A stretch of 32,150 nucleotides of DNA, taken from the NCBI GenBank assembly GCA_037447655.1, contig JBBHKE010000916.1, forward strand, positions 1 to 32,150, given 5' to 3'. The translations under genes were made by a program, and so were the position numbers. The notes below the pieces were generated by a model, which worked only from the letters and a program-made list of their open reading frames with translations, made no database searches and was not told the origin of the DNA. Source of the DNA: Zygnema cylindricum. Lineage: Eukaryota > Streptophyta > Zygnematophyceae > Zygnematales > Zygnemataceae. The first letter of the stretch is position 1; each line of letters starts with the position of its first letter. Below are positions 19,687 through 27,610 of this stretch, piece after piece.

Positions 19687-21607
19687 CGCCAAAAAGAGAG
19701 GGGAGAGGGGGAGAGGGGAGAGGGGAGAGGGGAGAGGGAAGAGGGGAGAGGGGATGGGAGAGGGGAGAGGGGAGAGGGGAGAGGGAAGAGGGGAGAGGGG
19801 AAGGGAGAGGGGAGAGGGAAGAGGGGAGAGGGGAGGGGGAGAAGGGAGAGGGGAGAGGAGAGAGAGAGGGGAGGGGGACGGGGGACGGGGGAGAGAGAGA
19901 GGGAGAGAGAGAGAAAGAGAGAGAGAGAAAAGGAAAGAGAAAAGAGAGAGAGAACAGCGATAAACAGAAAGAGACAAAAGTACAGAGCCCCAAAACAGAG
20001 CCAACGTCAGCCTAGAGTCCGTCTTCCTGCAATGTATTTTGTCTTTTTCTAGCGGTACAACTTCTCATAGAATTGCAAAAGTTGCAAGCAGTCGCCACAA
20101 ACAACTGAAGAACATAGAACCACTCCGGAAGCATCAACGGGTTGGAAGAAAGTGGAGACTTTGCCGCCTTAAAAGTTCAACAAAGCCTGGGTTTCCAGGG
20201 TTCATGGCATTATTTAGGGTGCATTAGGGTTGTTAGAATCTTTAGGGTTTTAAGACCTGTAATTGTGCCGCCACATAAATAGCACTTAAACCGCAACTGA
20301 TGCCCACCTGGCATTCCCCCAACCCTTGATTGTCAGCGAAGTCCAAATTGTTAGGGAGAGAGAGAGGGAGAGGGAGAGGGGGAGAGAGAGGGAGAGGGAG
20401 AGGGAGAGGGAGAGGGAGAGGGAGAGGGAGAGAGGGAGAGGGAGAGGGAGAGGGAGAGGGAGAGGGAGAGGGAGAGGGGGAGGGGGAGGGGGAGGGGAAG
20501 GAGAGGGAGAGGGAGAGGGAGAGGGAGAGGGATAAGGACATGGAGGGGGAGAATGAGAGGAGAGGGAGAGAGGGAGGGAGAGGTAAAGGGGAAGGGGGAG
20601 GGAGAAGGAGAGGGAGTGGGAGAGTGAGAGGAGAGGGAGAGGGAGAAGGACGTGGAGGGGGAGAGTGAGAGGAGAGGGAGAAGGGGAGGGAGAGGAGTGG
20701 GAAGTGTAAATTCAGGCACTGACACAAAGCTGTATTCAACAAACAAGCAAAAATCTCTTAACATTGCTTGTGACACTCTTGTTTCTTCACGAAGAAGTAC
20801 AATATATTAATTATTCTTTTCAGCATCATGGCTCGTATGTGGCACTGCATAACATCACTACTAAGTTTATGATTAACCTATAGTTGACAGGAAGGTCCAC
20901 GCACATAAAGGATTCGCCGGAAAGGCTGTGAGGCGAGTCCTCTAGCCTTTTCCACTGCTATTAAGTCTTCTACAGCCGCCTCTGCATTGTCCTCGGCTCC
21001 CTCTTGAGCCTGCAAGTCCGCAAAAATGGAGGATCAAGGTTTCGTGACATTTCAATGAGGTTTTGCTATATTTCATGAATGCGTTGCTACGTTTCATTAA
21101 GCTTTTTCTACATCTCACCATGGTTTTGCGACATTTCATGAATATTTCCTTAAGCTGTTGCTCTCATCAAGGTTTTGCTACATTTTGTTAAGGTTTTCCT
21201 ACGTTTCATTAAGGTTTTTCTTCATTTCATTACGCCTTTGATACATTCCCAAAAAGGTTTTCTACATTTGATTCACCTTCTACTACATTTCATCCACGTT
21301 TTGCTTCATATCAGTAAGTTTTTCACACATCTTATTGAGGTTTTGCAACAATTCATTCAGGTTTTGCTACGACGTCACAATTAAATGTATGCTTTCCACA
21401 TCTATATTAGCCATCACACAGGAAACATAGAAGGAAAATAGAAGGAAACAAGCGAGAAACCTGAAGTAGAGCCTTCTCGCCTCCTGCAATTAGGGCATGG
21501 AAACAAGGTGAAAATCCATGTTGAGAGAGGAGATTATTGAAAGAAAGGGCCATCTGGAAAGCGAGACGGCCACTGGTTCCCGCTCCAGCCAATACAACGC
21601 AAGTCTC
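12855..21607 (-). CDS. GKRP/MurQ-like double-SIS-domain protein, ten exons, N-terminus missing
   Basis: Exons from 5' to 3': 21607-21461, 21009-20905, 20307-20257, 19252-19178, 17670-17557, 16669-16555, 16148-15985, 15228-15138, 14635-14248, 13605-12855. All introns are GT-AG with matching phases, and the exons total 2001 bases (666 residues plus stop). Counting from the first recovered residue, SIS1 has GAGTSGRLAF (8-17), LIAGGE (39-44), EGAED (52-56), GISCGLS (86-92), IGFNPV (113-118), ITPVVGP and GSTRLKGGTATK (169-180). SIS2 has AGAGSSGL (276-283), DASEQPPTFG (288-297), STGAHVLIGK (543-552) and NVKLYHRA, then a C-terminal helical cap. Order and motifs match glucokinase regulatory protein (about 625 residues) and, per SIS domain, bacterial MurNAc-6-phosphate etherase. 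These proteins bind sugar phosphates. Whether this one regulates a hexokinase, cleaves a lactyl ether or neither is not decided by sequence. The N-terminal exon(s) upstream of 21607 were not securely found. Confidence 0.88.
13684..13968. repeat. Purine-rich GGA/GAAGAA tract in an intron
   Basis: About 285 bases of imperfect GGAGGAAGAAGGAA units on the + strand; the transcribed (-) strand is pyrimidine-rich. It lies in the intron between the 14248-14635 and 12855-13605 exons, close to the acceptor at 13606. Confidence 0.9.
14248..14635 (-). CDS. Exon with DASEQPPTFG and an acidic insertion
   Basis: Acceptor GTAATCCAG/AT, donor ACAAG/GTGAGA, entering in phase 1 and leaving in phase 2. The split Asp starts DASEQPPTFG, near-identical to the MurQ catalytic DASECPPTYG (Glu83). 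VQAFVYGGWPEM is followed by about 75 residues rich in Gly, Glu, Thr and Ser with no counterpart in GKRP. LFESITFETLVKKVLP then resumes the fold. Confidence 0.88.
15138..15228 (-). CDS. Exon with SIS2 loop GAGSSGL
   Basis: Acceptor GTTTGCAG/CAA, donor GTAATTG/GTGAGT (a strong donor), phase 1 at the 3' end. GGRVLYAGAGSSGLMAVI matches GGRLIYxGAGTSGR of MurQ. Confidence 0.9.
15260..15614. repeat. Minisatellite of about eight 44-bp units in an intron
   Basis: Each unit contains TTATA-TAGTTATTAGAGAAA-TTAATAAAACAC-AATATACTT with substitutions, in the intron between exons 15985-16148 and 15138-15228. An apparent open frame (15318-15599, -) merely translates the repeat. Confidence 0.85.
15985..16148 (-). 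CDS. Linker exon between SIS1 and SIS2
   Basis: 164 bases, acceptor CTGTGACAG/AA, donor ATAGGG/GTAAGC. Begins EPVTLFMEPKSGKSGSEG with a basic RQKQKQKETES stretch absent from GKRP, then RRAVGAYEGVYRAVYNCS, the helix leading into SIS2. Confidence 0.82.
16555..16669 (-). CDS. Exon with GSTRLKGGTATK
   Basis: Acceptor GGTTCAG/GAA, donor GGCTCAG/GTGTGC, ends with one base of a split codon. GSTRLKGGTATKILLE is the family hallmark (GSSRMKGGSATKILLE in GKRP, GSSRMKAGTAQK in MurQ). Confidence 0.9.
17171..17540. repeat. Minisatellite of about twenty 18-bp units in an intron
   Basis: Unit ACAACCATAATGATAATT and close variants, both 18-bp and 36-bp periodicity visible. It ends only 17 bases short of the exon at 17557-17670. 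Because 18 is a multiple of 3, spurious repetitive open frames exist on both strands. Confidence 0.9.
17557..17670 (-). CDS. Exon with FWEIAHEL and ITPVVGP
   Basis: 38 codons, acceptor GATGCCAG/GTG, donor GGGCCG/GTAAGC, phase 0. Encodes GNSFWEIAHELSRQANAI and HFVITPVVGP, matching the GKRP helix followed by LNPAIGPE and the MurQ ITPIVGAE strand. A minisatellite starts within about 20 bases downstream of the donor. Confidence 0.88.
17890..18561. mobile_element. 672-bp MITE, CTACACCG family, inside an intron
   Basis: The left end CTACACCGTGAATCGTAATT and the reverse complement of the right end, CTACACTGCGAATCGTAATT, differ at two positions in 20; both continue AGAG. TA flanks both sides (17888-17889, 18562-18563), consistent with Tc1/mariner-type TA target duplication. 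The interior has no coding capacity. The subterminal CTAATTCGGTCGC resembles CTAATTCGTTCGC in the 11552-11758 element. Confidence 0.78.
18780..18972. repeat. Degenerate tandem repeat GAGCACTAAAAAA
   Basis: About a dozen variants of a 13-16 base unit (GAGCACTAAAAAA, GGACACTAAAAACA, TGCACTAAAAAGG) in the intron between exons 19178-19252 and 17557-17670. Confidence 0.85.
19178..19252 (-). CDS. 75-bp exon encoding LIGFNPVHMAR
   Basis: 25 codons, acceptor GACTGCAG/TAC, donor ACTCGA/GTAAGG, phase 0. VLIGFNPVHMARKTR corresponds to the VGFNPVSMARNDP segment of GKRP. This exon is too short and too isolated to be found without the family alignment. Confidence 0.85.
19575..19975. repeat. (GA)n / (GAGAGGGGA)n purine tract in an intron
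   Basis: About 400 bases almost free of pyrimidines on the + strand, changing from (GA)n to GGGGAGA repeats to GAGAGA again. It is preceded by (GATACATA)n and (GAGATA)n at 19515-19575. Confidence 0.95.
20257..20307 (-). CDS. 51-bp micro-exon encoding GISCGLSA
   Basis: 17 codons (VGISCGLSAIYVAAQLQ), acceptor GAATGCCAG/GTG, donor TTACAG/GTCTTA, phase 0. It matches the second sugar-phosphate loop of SIS1 (VIGISxGLSAPF in GKRP). It lies only about 50 bp downstream of the large GGGAGA tract in transcript order. Confidence 0.85.
20355..20700. repeat. (GGGAGA)n purine tract in an intron
   Basis: Hexanucleotide array with interruptions in the intron between the exons at 20905-21009 and 20257-20307. 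It lies upstream of the micro-exon acceptor in the transcript and reads as a pyrimidine tract in the pre-mRNA. Confidence 0.95.
20905..21009 (-). CDS. Exon with the EGAED motif
   Basis: 35 codons, acceptor CTTGCAG/GCT, donor CTTTAT/GTGCGT. Encodes AQEGAEDNAEAAVEDL and ends RRILY, so that joined to the next exon it reads RRILYVGISCGLSA. The second Glu of EGAED corresponds to the catalytic base Glu114 of E. coli MurQ and to Glu153 of GKRP (numbering from memory). Confidence 0.85.
21048..21375. repeat. Tandem array of about a dozen 21-bp units in an intron
   Basis: The unit begins GGTTTTGCTACATTTCATTA, with many variants. It fills most of the intron between exons 21461-21607 and 20905-21009. 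Confidence 0.8.
21461..21607 (-). CDS. Exon with SIS1 nucleotide-fold loop GAGTSGR
   Basis: 49 codons, phase 0 at both ends: acceptor GAGAGCAG/GAG, donor CTTCAG/GTTTCT. Encodes VVLAGAGTSGRLAF and FHALIAGGEKALLQ. Thr-Ser of GTSGR is the sugar-phosphate-contacting turn in this family. It is the most 5' exon that can be placed with confidence. Confidence 0.88.
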
Positions 21608-22380
21608 CTGCTCTCCAGTGGAAAATCACACTAAAATAAGTCAGAGATCTGACCAAAGCACATGATAAGAGATATGAAATCGATCAAAAATGAAATCAAA
21701 CAGAAAAGTAATCAACGATATGTAGGCGCACAAGACCAGGGATCTACTAGAGACTTAACCGAGGGAAAATATGCAAAGGCTATCTGAAAGGTTTAACTAC
21801 ATAAAAGGGAGCGTCAAAGAAAGAGTCTATCCTTTTCATACGTTTTCATAAAAAACTTATATTTCAAATGTATATGCGGCCAATAAGCTGATTATCACCA
21901 TTGCAAGAAACGCCTTTATCATCGACGTCTGTTGAGCAATTGCAACAAACAAAAAATGAACGGAAAAACTCGCCTTTAAATGGACTTGTTTTTGACTTGT
22001 CATTCTTGCGATCATCATTATTCAGTTAGAAGTTCTGCATACATCTCTATAGATTGTTTCTGGAGACTCATCCTCTAAGTATGAGTAAGGTCATCCTTTA
22101 GACATAACTTGCAAATTTTACATCAATTGGCTCCTAATTTTTTGGACTCTTATTTACACCCAAAATGACGAAGAGACCTATAAAATATATTTGTAGCCAT
22201 GTATATTGCTCTCTTTCATTCGCAATTGGCATTCACACTACTTAGACCACGAAGTCAAGACAGAAATGTTTGCGGTTAACAAGGTTAATCCAAACATTGA
22301 ACTTGTAAACCTTTTTTAATTAGTGTTAAAAGAACTAAAGTTGAAAAAAAAGAAAAACCCATAAGCATCTGTTTGATGAT

Positions 22381-22460
22381 TCCTCTCCCCCTCTCCCTCT
22401 CCCTCTCCCTCTCCTCCCTCTCCCCCTTCCTCTCCTTCTCTCTCTCCCTCCCTCTCTCCC
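22381..22460. repeat. CT-rich (pyrimidine) microsatellite
   Basis: Imperfect CTCCCT/CTCTCC array of about 80 bases, directly beside the weak candidate exon at 22468-22585. Confidence 0.9.
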
Positions 22461-22467
22461 AGTCCAC

Positions 22468-22585
22468 GAGGGAATGCAGAATTTCCCCAGCTGATGACAT
22501 CTGTCTATTTGCAGGCTGTTTGTTTAAGAGCTTCAAATCACAAACTTTAAACTTATTATTGTGTGCTCTCTTTAAGTCTTTTCCT
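22468..22585 (-). other. Weak candidate 5' exon of the GKRP/MurQ-like gene
   Basis: The minus strand is open from about 22587 and encodes NRQMSSAGEILHSL, ending at a possible phase-0 donor CCCTC/GTGGAC. Joined to ETCVVLAGAGTSGR it would resemble the helix preceding the GTSGR loop in GKRP (MVQVAGKVQEVL). The donor is poor and the open length could be chance. Confidence 0.2.
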
Positions 22586-23204
22586 GGATCAAATTAATTG
22601 GGACAGAAGGATTCAAGTGTTGGTCCTCCTTATGACTACCAGATTTTCAGCTCAATCTAGAATAAGCGAGCGATTAATCAAATCCTTCTAGTACAAAAAA
22701 TTCTGCATGAGCCTTTCACGATAAAAAGTGTACGTGCAATGCATTTTTCTGTTCATTCTAAAAAACATTAATTTGATTATCCCCATCAAATATTTGCTGT
22801 TTATTCTATCACTTGGTTGATGACAATGTCCTTAAAGCTTTCCCATCACCATCTGTGGTATTTTCGAAGTTCGTTTTGGATTGTAGTTTTAAGGGAAGCG
22901 AGGATGTTTTTCTCCATTTTAGTGTATGACTAAGTTTTGTTTGAATTGTGGTCGAGTTTCTCTAACTTAAATAGCAATTCAATTTATCGATTTATTGTTT
23001 GACACATGTGAATACGCCAATAATTAGGACTAGTCGTGGGAAATTGACATAATAGTTTGATTTTCACTGATTTATTAACCAATTATTGCTACATGTCGCA
23101 TGACATTGACATAATAATATGATATATTTGTGGAAACACGGTATAAAATGCATAATTAGCACTTTGCAATAATGTACGACTTATGAATAAACCAATAATT
23201 ACGA

Positions 23205-23335
23205 TTTGTCGCGTTCCCTAAGATTTGCGAAATGAATAGTGTACTACCGTGTCAAATTTGCGACGCTTTGTCGCATTCCCTAAGACTTGCGAAATGAATA
23301 GTGTACAGTACATTACCGTGTAAGATTTGCGACGC
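23205..23335. repeat. Two-copy tandem duplication (62 and 69 bp)
   Basis: Both copies read TTTGTCGCRTTCCCTAAGAY, then TTGCGAAATGAATAGTGTAC, then TACCGTGT and ATTTGCGACGC. The second copy has a 7-base insertion (AGTACAT). Confidence 0.9.
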
Positions 23336-23428
23336 TAAACATGATGTCACGTACTTCCACGATACCAAAGAGTACAAAGTACAAGAATGTTGGATTATAG
23401 GGACAATATAAAATTTTCTTTTTTTTTG

Positions 23429-23845
23429 GTTTTTTGGTTGACCGACCGTATCCGACTTTTTTGTTTTTCTGGTGAATCAACCGACCGTAACCGCCCAACC
23501 CCCAAAATTTGGGAACCGAATCCGTTCCGGATCCGGCGCGGGCGGTCGGTTAACGGTCGGTCACGGTTTCGGTTGACCGTTTGCGACCTTTGACAGAGAT
23601 TCTGTAAGGATCTGTACATTTGACTTAACATGCAATCTTCAAAAATTTTACGCCACAAAAATCTAGTGTTGTGTATCGGTAAGGATTCGCCGATAACCGA
23701 TATGGAACTTTTTTTGGGTACCCAATAATCGATATATTGGTACGATATATCGCCATCGGTGTTATAGCCGATAAATAACCGATATTTATCGGTTATTATC
23801 GGCGATAACACCGATATCGATAACTATCGCCGATATTTGTACGGG
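23429..23845. repeat. Palindrome-rich segment (CGGTCGGTT and ATCGGCGATA motifs)
   Basis: The left half has GGTTGACCGACCGTA, ACCGACCGTAACCGCCC, GGGCGGTCGGTTAACGGTCG and GGTTGACCG. The right half has CGATATATTGG, ACCGATATTTATCGGTTATT and GGCGATAACACCGATATCG. Many segments pair with each other in inverted orientation. The type of element is not identified. Confidence 0.65.
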
Positions 23846-23908
23846 CCGTACAAATAGATATGGTGGCTGTAAATGGCGGCAGTCTGACAGATGTGTTCAG
23901 TCCATAGA

Positions 23909-25362
23909 CGTCCCGTGCGCACATTACGCACGGTACGCATCAAACGATGAGGAAAAGTAAATAAAATGCGTACCTTACTTTGTACCCGTACCCTATTTTT
24001 ACAAATACGTACGGTATCCGTCTATGTTCGAACATTTTAGGGTTATTTTACGGGATTTTTTAGGGTTTCCAAGGTACATTGCCGTACGTTCCCTTATATT
24101 TTAGTAGATATTCCGTACTACTGGGTTTTTAGGGTACTCTTTCATACATTTTCGTACATTTCTGATAAATTTCCGTATTTTTTAAGACTTCTAAGCATAG
24201 TTGTCCCGTGCGAATAATACGCACGAAACGAACGCGCGAATACTACGCACGATACGCATTTAACAATGAAAAAATTGTTTTAAATGCGTACCTGACTATG
24301 TAACCGTACATTTTCGTACATTTGCGTACTATTTCGTACATTTCATTACTTTGAGGGGGTATGAGGAGTTTTAGGGTACATTCTCGTGCGTTCTCAAATA
24401 TTTATGTTAAATCGCCAACTATTATTCGTACATTTACGTACAGTGTCCGTATTTTTTCGTACTTTTGACGGTTATTATTTTGAGATTTTTAGGGTATATT
24501 TACGTACTTTCTCGTATATTTCAGTTATACGGACTTACATTTTTCGTACATCTACGTACGGCATCCGTATATTTCAGTACTTTTAGGGTTAGTGATGGGG
24601 GGATTTTAGGGTGTTTAGGGTACTTCCAGTGCATTTCGTACATTCTGGTAAATTACAGTACAATGCGTTACATTATCCGTACTCCTAGGTTTTTTAGGGT
24701 ACACATGTCGTACAACGACGTACATTTCCGTATGCTTTTTGTACATTTTTAGGATTTTAAATGATTTTTTAGGGTTAAGGGGATGGTTTTCGTACGTTTT
24801 CATAAACCGTACAGCGAAAACTAACGAAGAGTATGAAAGTAACGAATACTACGTAGTTTTCGGAAAAAAGTCAAAATCCGTACGAATATGACAACTATGA
24901 TAGGAACGTATGCTGCGGTACCCTAGAAATCCTAAATTCCCTCGTAAAATAACCTTAAACGTACGAAAAGTACGAGCTATGTACGAAAATGCATACATGT
25001 CCCGAGCGCATATTACGCACGATATAAACTGACGAATACTACTTACGGTACGCATCAAACGATGTGGAAAAGTTAATAAAATGCGTACCATACTATGCAC
25101 CCGTACAATTTCGTGCATTTACAGTGTCCGTATAGGCCCGTGCAATTGAGGTTTGTTTAAAGAGGTTTTTAGGGTTTTAGTGTAAATTTCCATACATTTA
25201 CGGATGTGCTACAATTTTTTTACATCTACGTACAATTTTGTTAATTGTTCGTACTTCTAAGATTTTATAAGGATTTCGAAATATACACGAATTTTACGAA
25301 TAGTATGAAATCGACGAATACTACGTAATTTTCGTAAGAAAGTTGAAATCCGTACGAATTGG
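23909..25362. repeat. GTAC-rich dispersed repeat cluster
   Basis: Three copies of a segment starting GTCCCGTGCG/GTCCCGAGCG and ending ATGCGTACC-CTATG-ACCCGTAC lie at about 23909-23992, 24203-24310 and 24999-25107. A second segment (ACGAATACTACGTAGTTTTC .. AAATCCGTACGAAT) lies at 24841-24888 and 25313-25360. Between them are many CGTACATTT and TTTTAGGGT motifs. No coding potential is evident. Confidence 0.7.
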
Positions 25363-25559
25363 ACATCAACGCGTCAATGTACCAAAAATGTAACACAACA
25401 ATATTGAAATGTACGGTGATGTACGATAGCTACCCTAAAGTAAATAGCCCTAAAAAGTATGGAAAACACGGAAAATGTACGTACATGTATGAAAAGTGTT
25501 TTGATAGGTGATATTTGTGTGGTTCACAATTGAAAAAGGGGAATACGGTATGGAATGAA

Positions 25560-25790
25560 AACATGGCGGATGGAGGTAAAAATTGAATGTTCAGGGATCT
25601 TCAAAGATGAAACTTTAGGTACTCAAACACTCCAGGGATGCCTTCTAAAGGCCGAAAATAAAGAGAGACAAAATAGAAACGGTGAATAGAGGTCAAAAAT
25701 GGACGGAGAAGAGATTTTCAAAGAATGAACTTCGGGTGCTCCGACAAGCCAAGGACCCTCCGAAACCGAAAATAATAAAAAGGGAAGGAT
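25560..25790. repeat. Diverged two-copy tandem repeat, about 115-bp unit
   Basis: GGAGGTAAAAATTGA..TTCAAAGATGAAACTTTAGG..ACTCCAGGGATGCC..CCGAAAATAA is echoed by AGAGGTCAAAAATGGA..TTCAAAGAATGAACTTCGGG..AAGCCAAGGACCCT..CCGAAAATAA. A long minus-strand frame over 25623-26210 is Phe/Leu/Ser-rich and not credible. Confidence 0.5.
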
Positions 25791-26831
25791 CCAAAAAAAA
25801 AAGGTATAAAGGAGAAGTGAACCTTTTTTCAAAAAAATTGGAAATTCCAAAAAAAGGAATTTAAAGAGCCAAAATGGAAAAAATGGAAAAATGGGACGAC
25901 CAAAATTGCAAACTTTAAACAAATGCCTCGAAAATAATTTGCTTCCAAAAGAAATAATTTGCCAAAAAAAGAAAAAAAATGAAGTGGAAAAGCTAGGAGA
26001 AAAAAAATTGCACAGATGAAGAGCATGGTGTGGTCCATAACCTGGAGAAGGTAACGGCTTGGTGGGTGAAAGAGTGAGATATTGGAGAAAGATATCCAAG
26101 ATGAAAGAGAGAGGAACTATGGTAAAGAAGAATACGGAAGCAAAAGATAAGACAAATAGAGACAAAAAGAATACAAAAGGAGAAGCACAATGGAGAAAAA
26201 GTCTTCTCATTATAATCGGTTAACTGAGTATACAAAATGAACAGGCTAAGTACTAAGCCTAATTCTAAATTCAGAGTGGACTAATTACACGACATCCACA
26301 AAAGAATCGAGAGCCACAAAAGACAAAAGGTATAACTAATGACGGCCAATGACAAATTCGGTGGACGACAAAGTTAAGAAAAAAAAGAATATTTCGTACA
26401 TGGAATCTTTAACGAAAAGAATCATTAATCTACAAAGAATATGGTGAAAGTACACTTTGTCGTTTGTAGTTTGTGAAACAACGGGACGGATAAAGCGATG
26501 GTTCGTTAAACCACGTGACACATAATTGCAATGATTACAATGAGAACTAACAATGTTAAAAGTATCCATACAGTAAGAATGAATTTCTATGAACACATAT
26601 AAAAGAGACGCCAAACAGCTGAACCATATTGAAAATGACATACAAAACTAAGGTACACATAAAAACGTACGTTTGGCTAATTACACATCTAAAAGTGTAT
26701 TTCAACATGGTAGGGGTCGGAAAGAGCAAGACGTCAAGCCGCATTATATTTCAATTAACACGATGACGCAAATTCTAAATGGTTTTCACAAATGTTTTGT
26801 ACGGCAAAAGATTTTCTTGCTGCACGCTTTG
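25791..26831. other. AT-rich intergenic DNA, no gene seen
   Basis: A-rich and purine-rich sequence with no recognisable protein or RNA. GGACGACAAAG occurs at about 26362 and again at 26836, suggesting decayed transposon pieces. Confidence 0.45.
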
Positions 26832-27028
26832 TTTTGGACGACAAAGACAAGAAAAACCATTACTTTAACACATGGGAACACACCCTAATGAATGTGATTG
26901 AAACTAAATAAATAGTTAATTGTTTTTGGGAAAATATCATCACAGTATAGTACGTGTGGTTCATGTTATTGAAAGCGCTTTCCCATGTGATAAAGTAAGG
27001 GTTTTTTTTCTGTTGTTTTCCTCCAAAA
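26832..27028. repeat. Inverted repeat (foldback) abutting the truncated copia element
   Basis: TTTTGGACGACAAAGACAAG followed by AAAAACCATTACTTTAACAC and ATGGGAA (26832-26878) is matched by the reverse complement of 26978-27028. The latter reads TTTTGGAGGAAAACAACAG, AAAACCCTTACTTTATCAC, ATGGGAAA. The arms of about 50 bp are separated by about 100 bp. Confidence 0.7.
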
Positions 27029-27035
27029 CTTAGCC

Positions 27036-27610
27036 CGCAACGATAAAATCCACAGCCGACGTAAATAATAATGATGATTAACTGGTCACCTGTACATCTA
27101 ATATAAATCCATAGATCTGCACTGATTTCCCCAAATCCTTCTTTAATTAATGTTGTGACAAGGGTTTGATACCAAACTCTAGGTGTTTGTTTAAGACCAT
27201 AAATAAACTTACGTAAATGACAAACAAAGGTTTCAAAACTACGAACAATATAACTAGTGGTTGTTCCATAAAAATATCTTTTGCAATACTAGCGTGCAAG
27301 ACAACCATGAAGAAAAGCAGTTATGACGTCGCGTTGCTGTAATTCCCAATCATGAAAAGTTGTAAGGGACAAAATTGTATAGATGGAATGAAACTTTGCG
27401 ACACGGGAAAAAGGCTTTGTTGCAGTCAACGCCCTCTCCCTTTAAGTAGTCTTTGGCGACGAGGCGTGCTTTATAACGCTAGATCGTACCATCTACCAAC
27501 CGTTTAATCTTGAAGACCCACTTTCAACCAATCGCACGGCGGTTTGGTTGAAGATTTCAAAGCGTTGAAGTATTGTTTGTCATAAATGCATCGTAATCTT
27601 CCATAGCAAC
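27036..27610 (-). pseudogene. copia reverse transcriptase remnant
   Basis: The minus strand encodes AMEDYDAFMTNNTSTL, KWVFKIKRLVDGTI, a stop, then RYKARLVAKDYLKGEGVDCN. After frameshifts come FHDWE-like and TAFLHG-like pieces, FIYGLKQTPRVWYQTLV, and GDQLIIIIIYV. The YVDD box is disrupted (YVGC in this frame, VDFIVAG in the next), so polymerase activity is lost. Confidence 0.85.

Larger units (their letters stand above)
21608..23204. other. Upstream intron or flank of the GKRP/MurQ-like gene
   Basis: Expected to contain the missing N-terminal exon(s) on the minus strand, but no NPLT-LD-type GKRP N-terminal motif was recognised. Only a weak candidate exon (22468-22585) is seen. A CT-rich tract lies at 22381-22460. 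Confidence 0.4.

Noticed and set aside
19456-20742. Several Arg/Glu/Gly or Ser/Leu/Pro frames over GA tracts
   Set aside because: They are purine or pyrimidine microsatellites inside introns. Only the short ends encoding VGISCGLSA are real exon.
22850-22920. Minus-strand MEKNILASLKTTIQNELRKY as the first exon of the GKRP/MurQ-like gene
   Set aside because: It has an ATG and a possible GTGATG donor but no resemblance to the family N-terminus, and no downstream exon could be chained to it.
24000-24780. TTTAGGG motifs as an interstitial telomere
   Set aside because: The motifs are scattered singly among other words and never form a tandem array.
25623-26210. 195-codon Phe/Leu/Ser-rich minus-strand frame
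   Set aside because: It arises from an A- and purine-rich plus strand containing a diverged tandem repeat. It shows no domain or motif.
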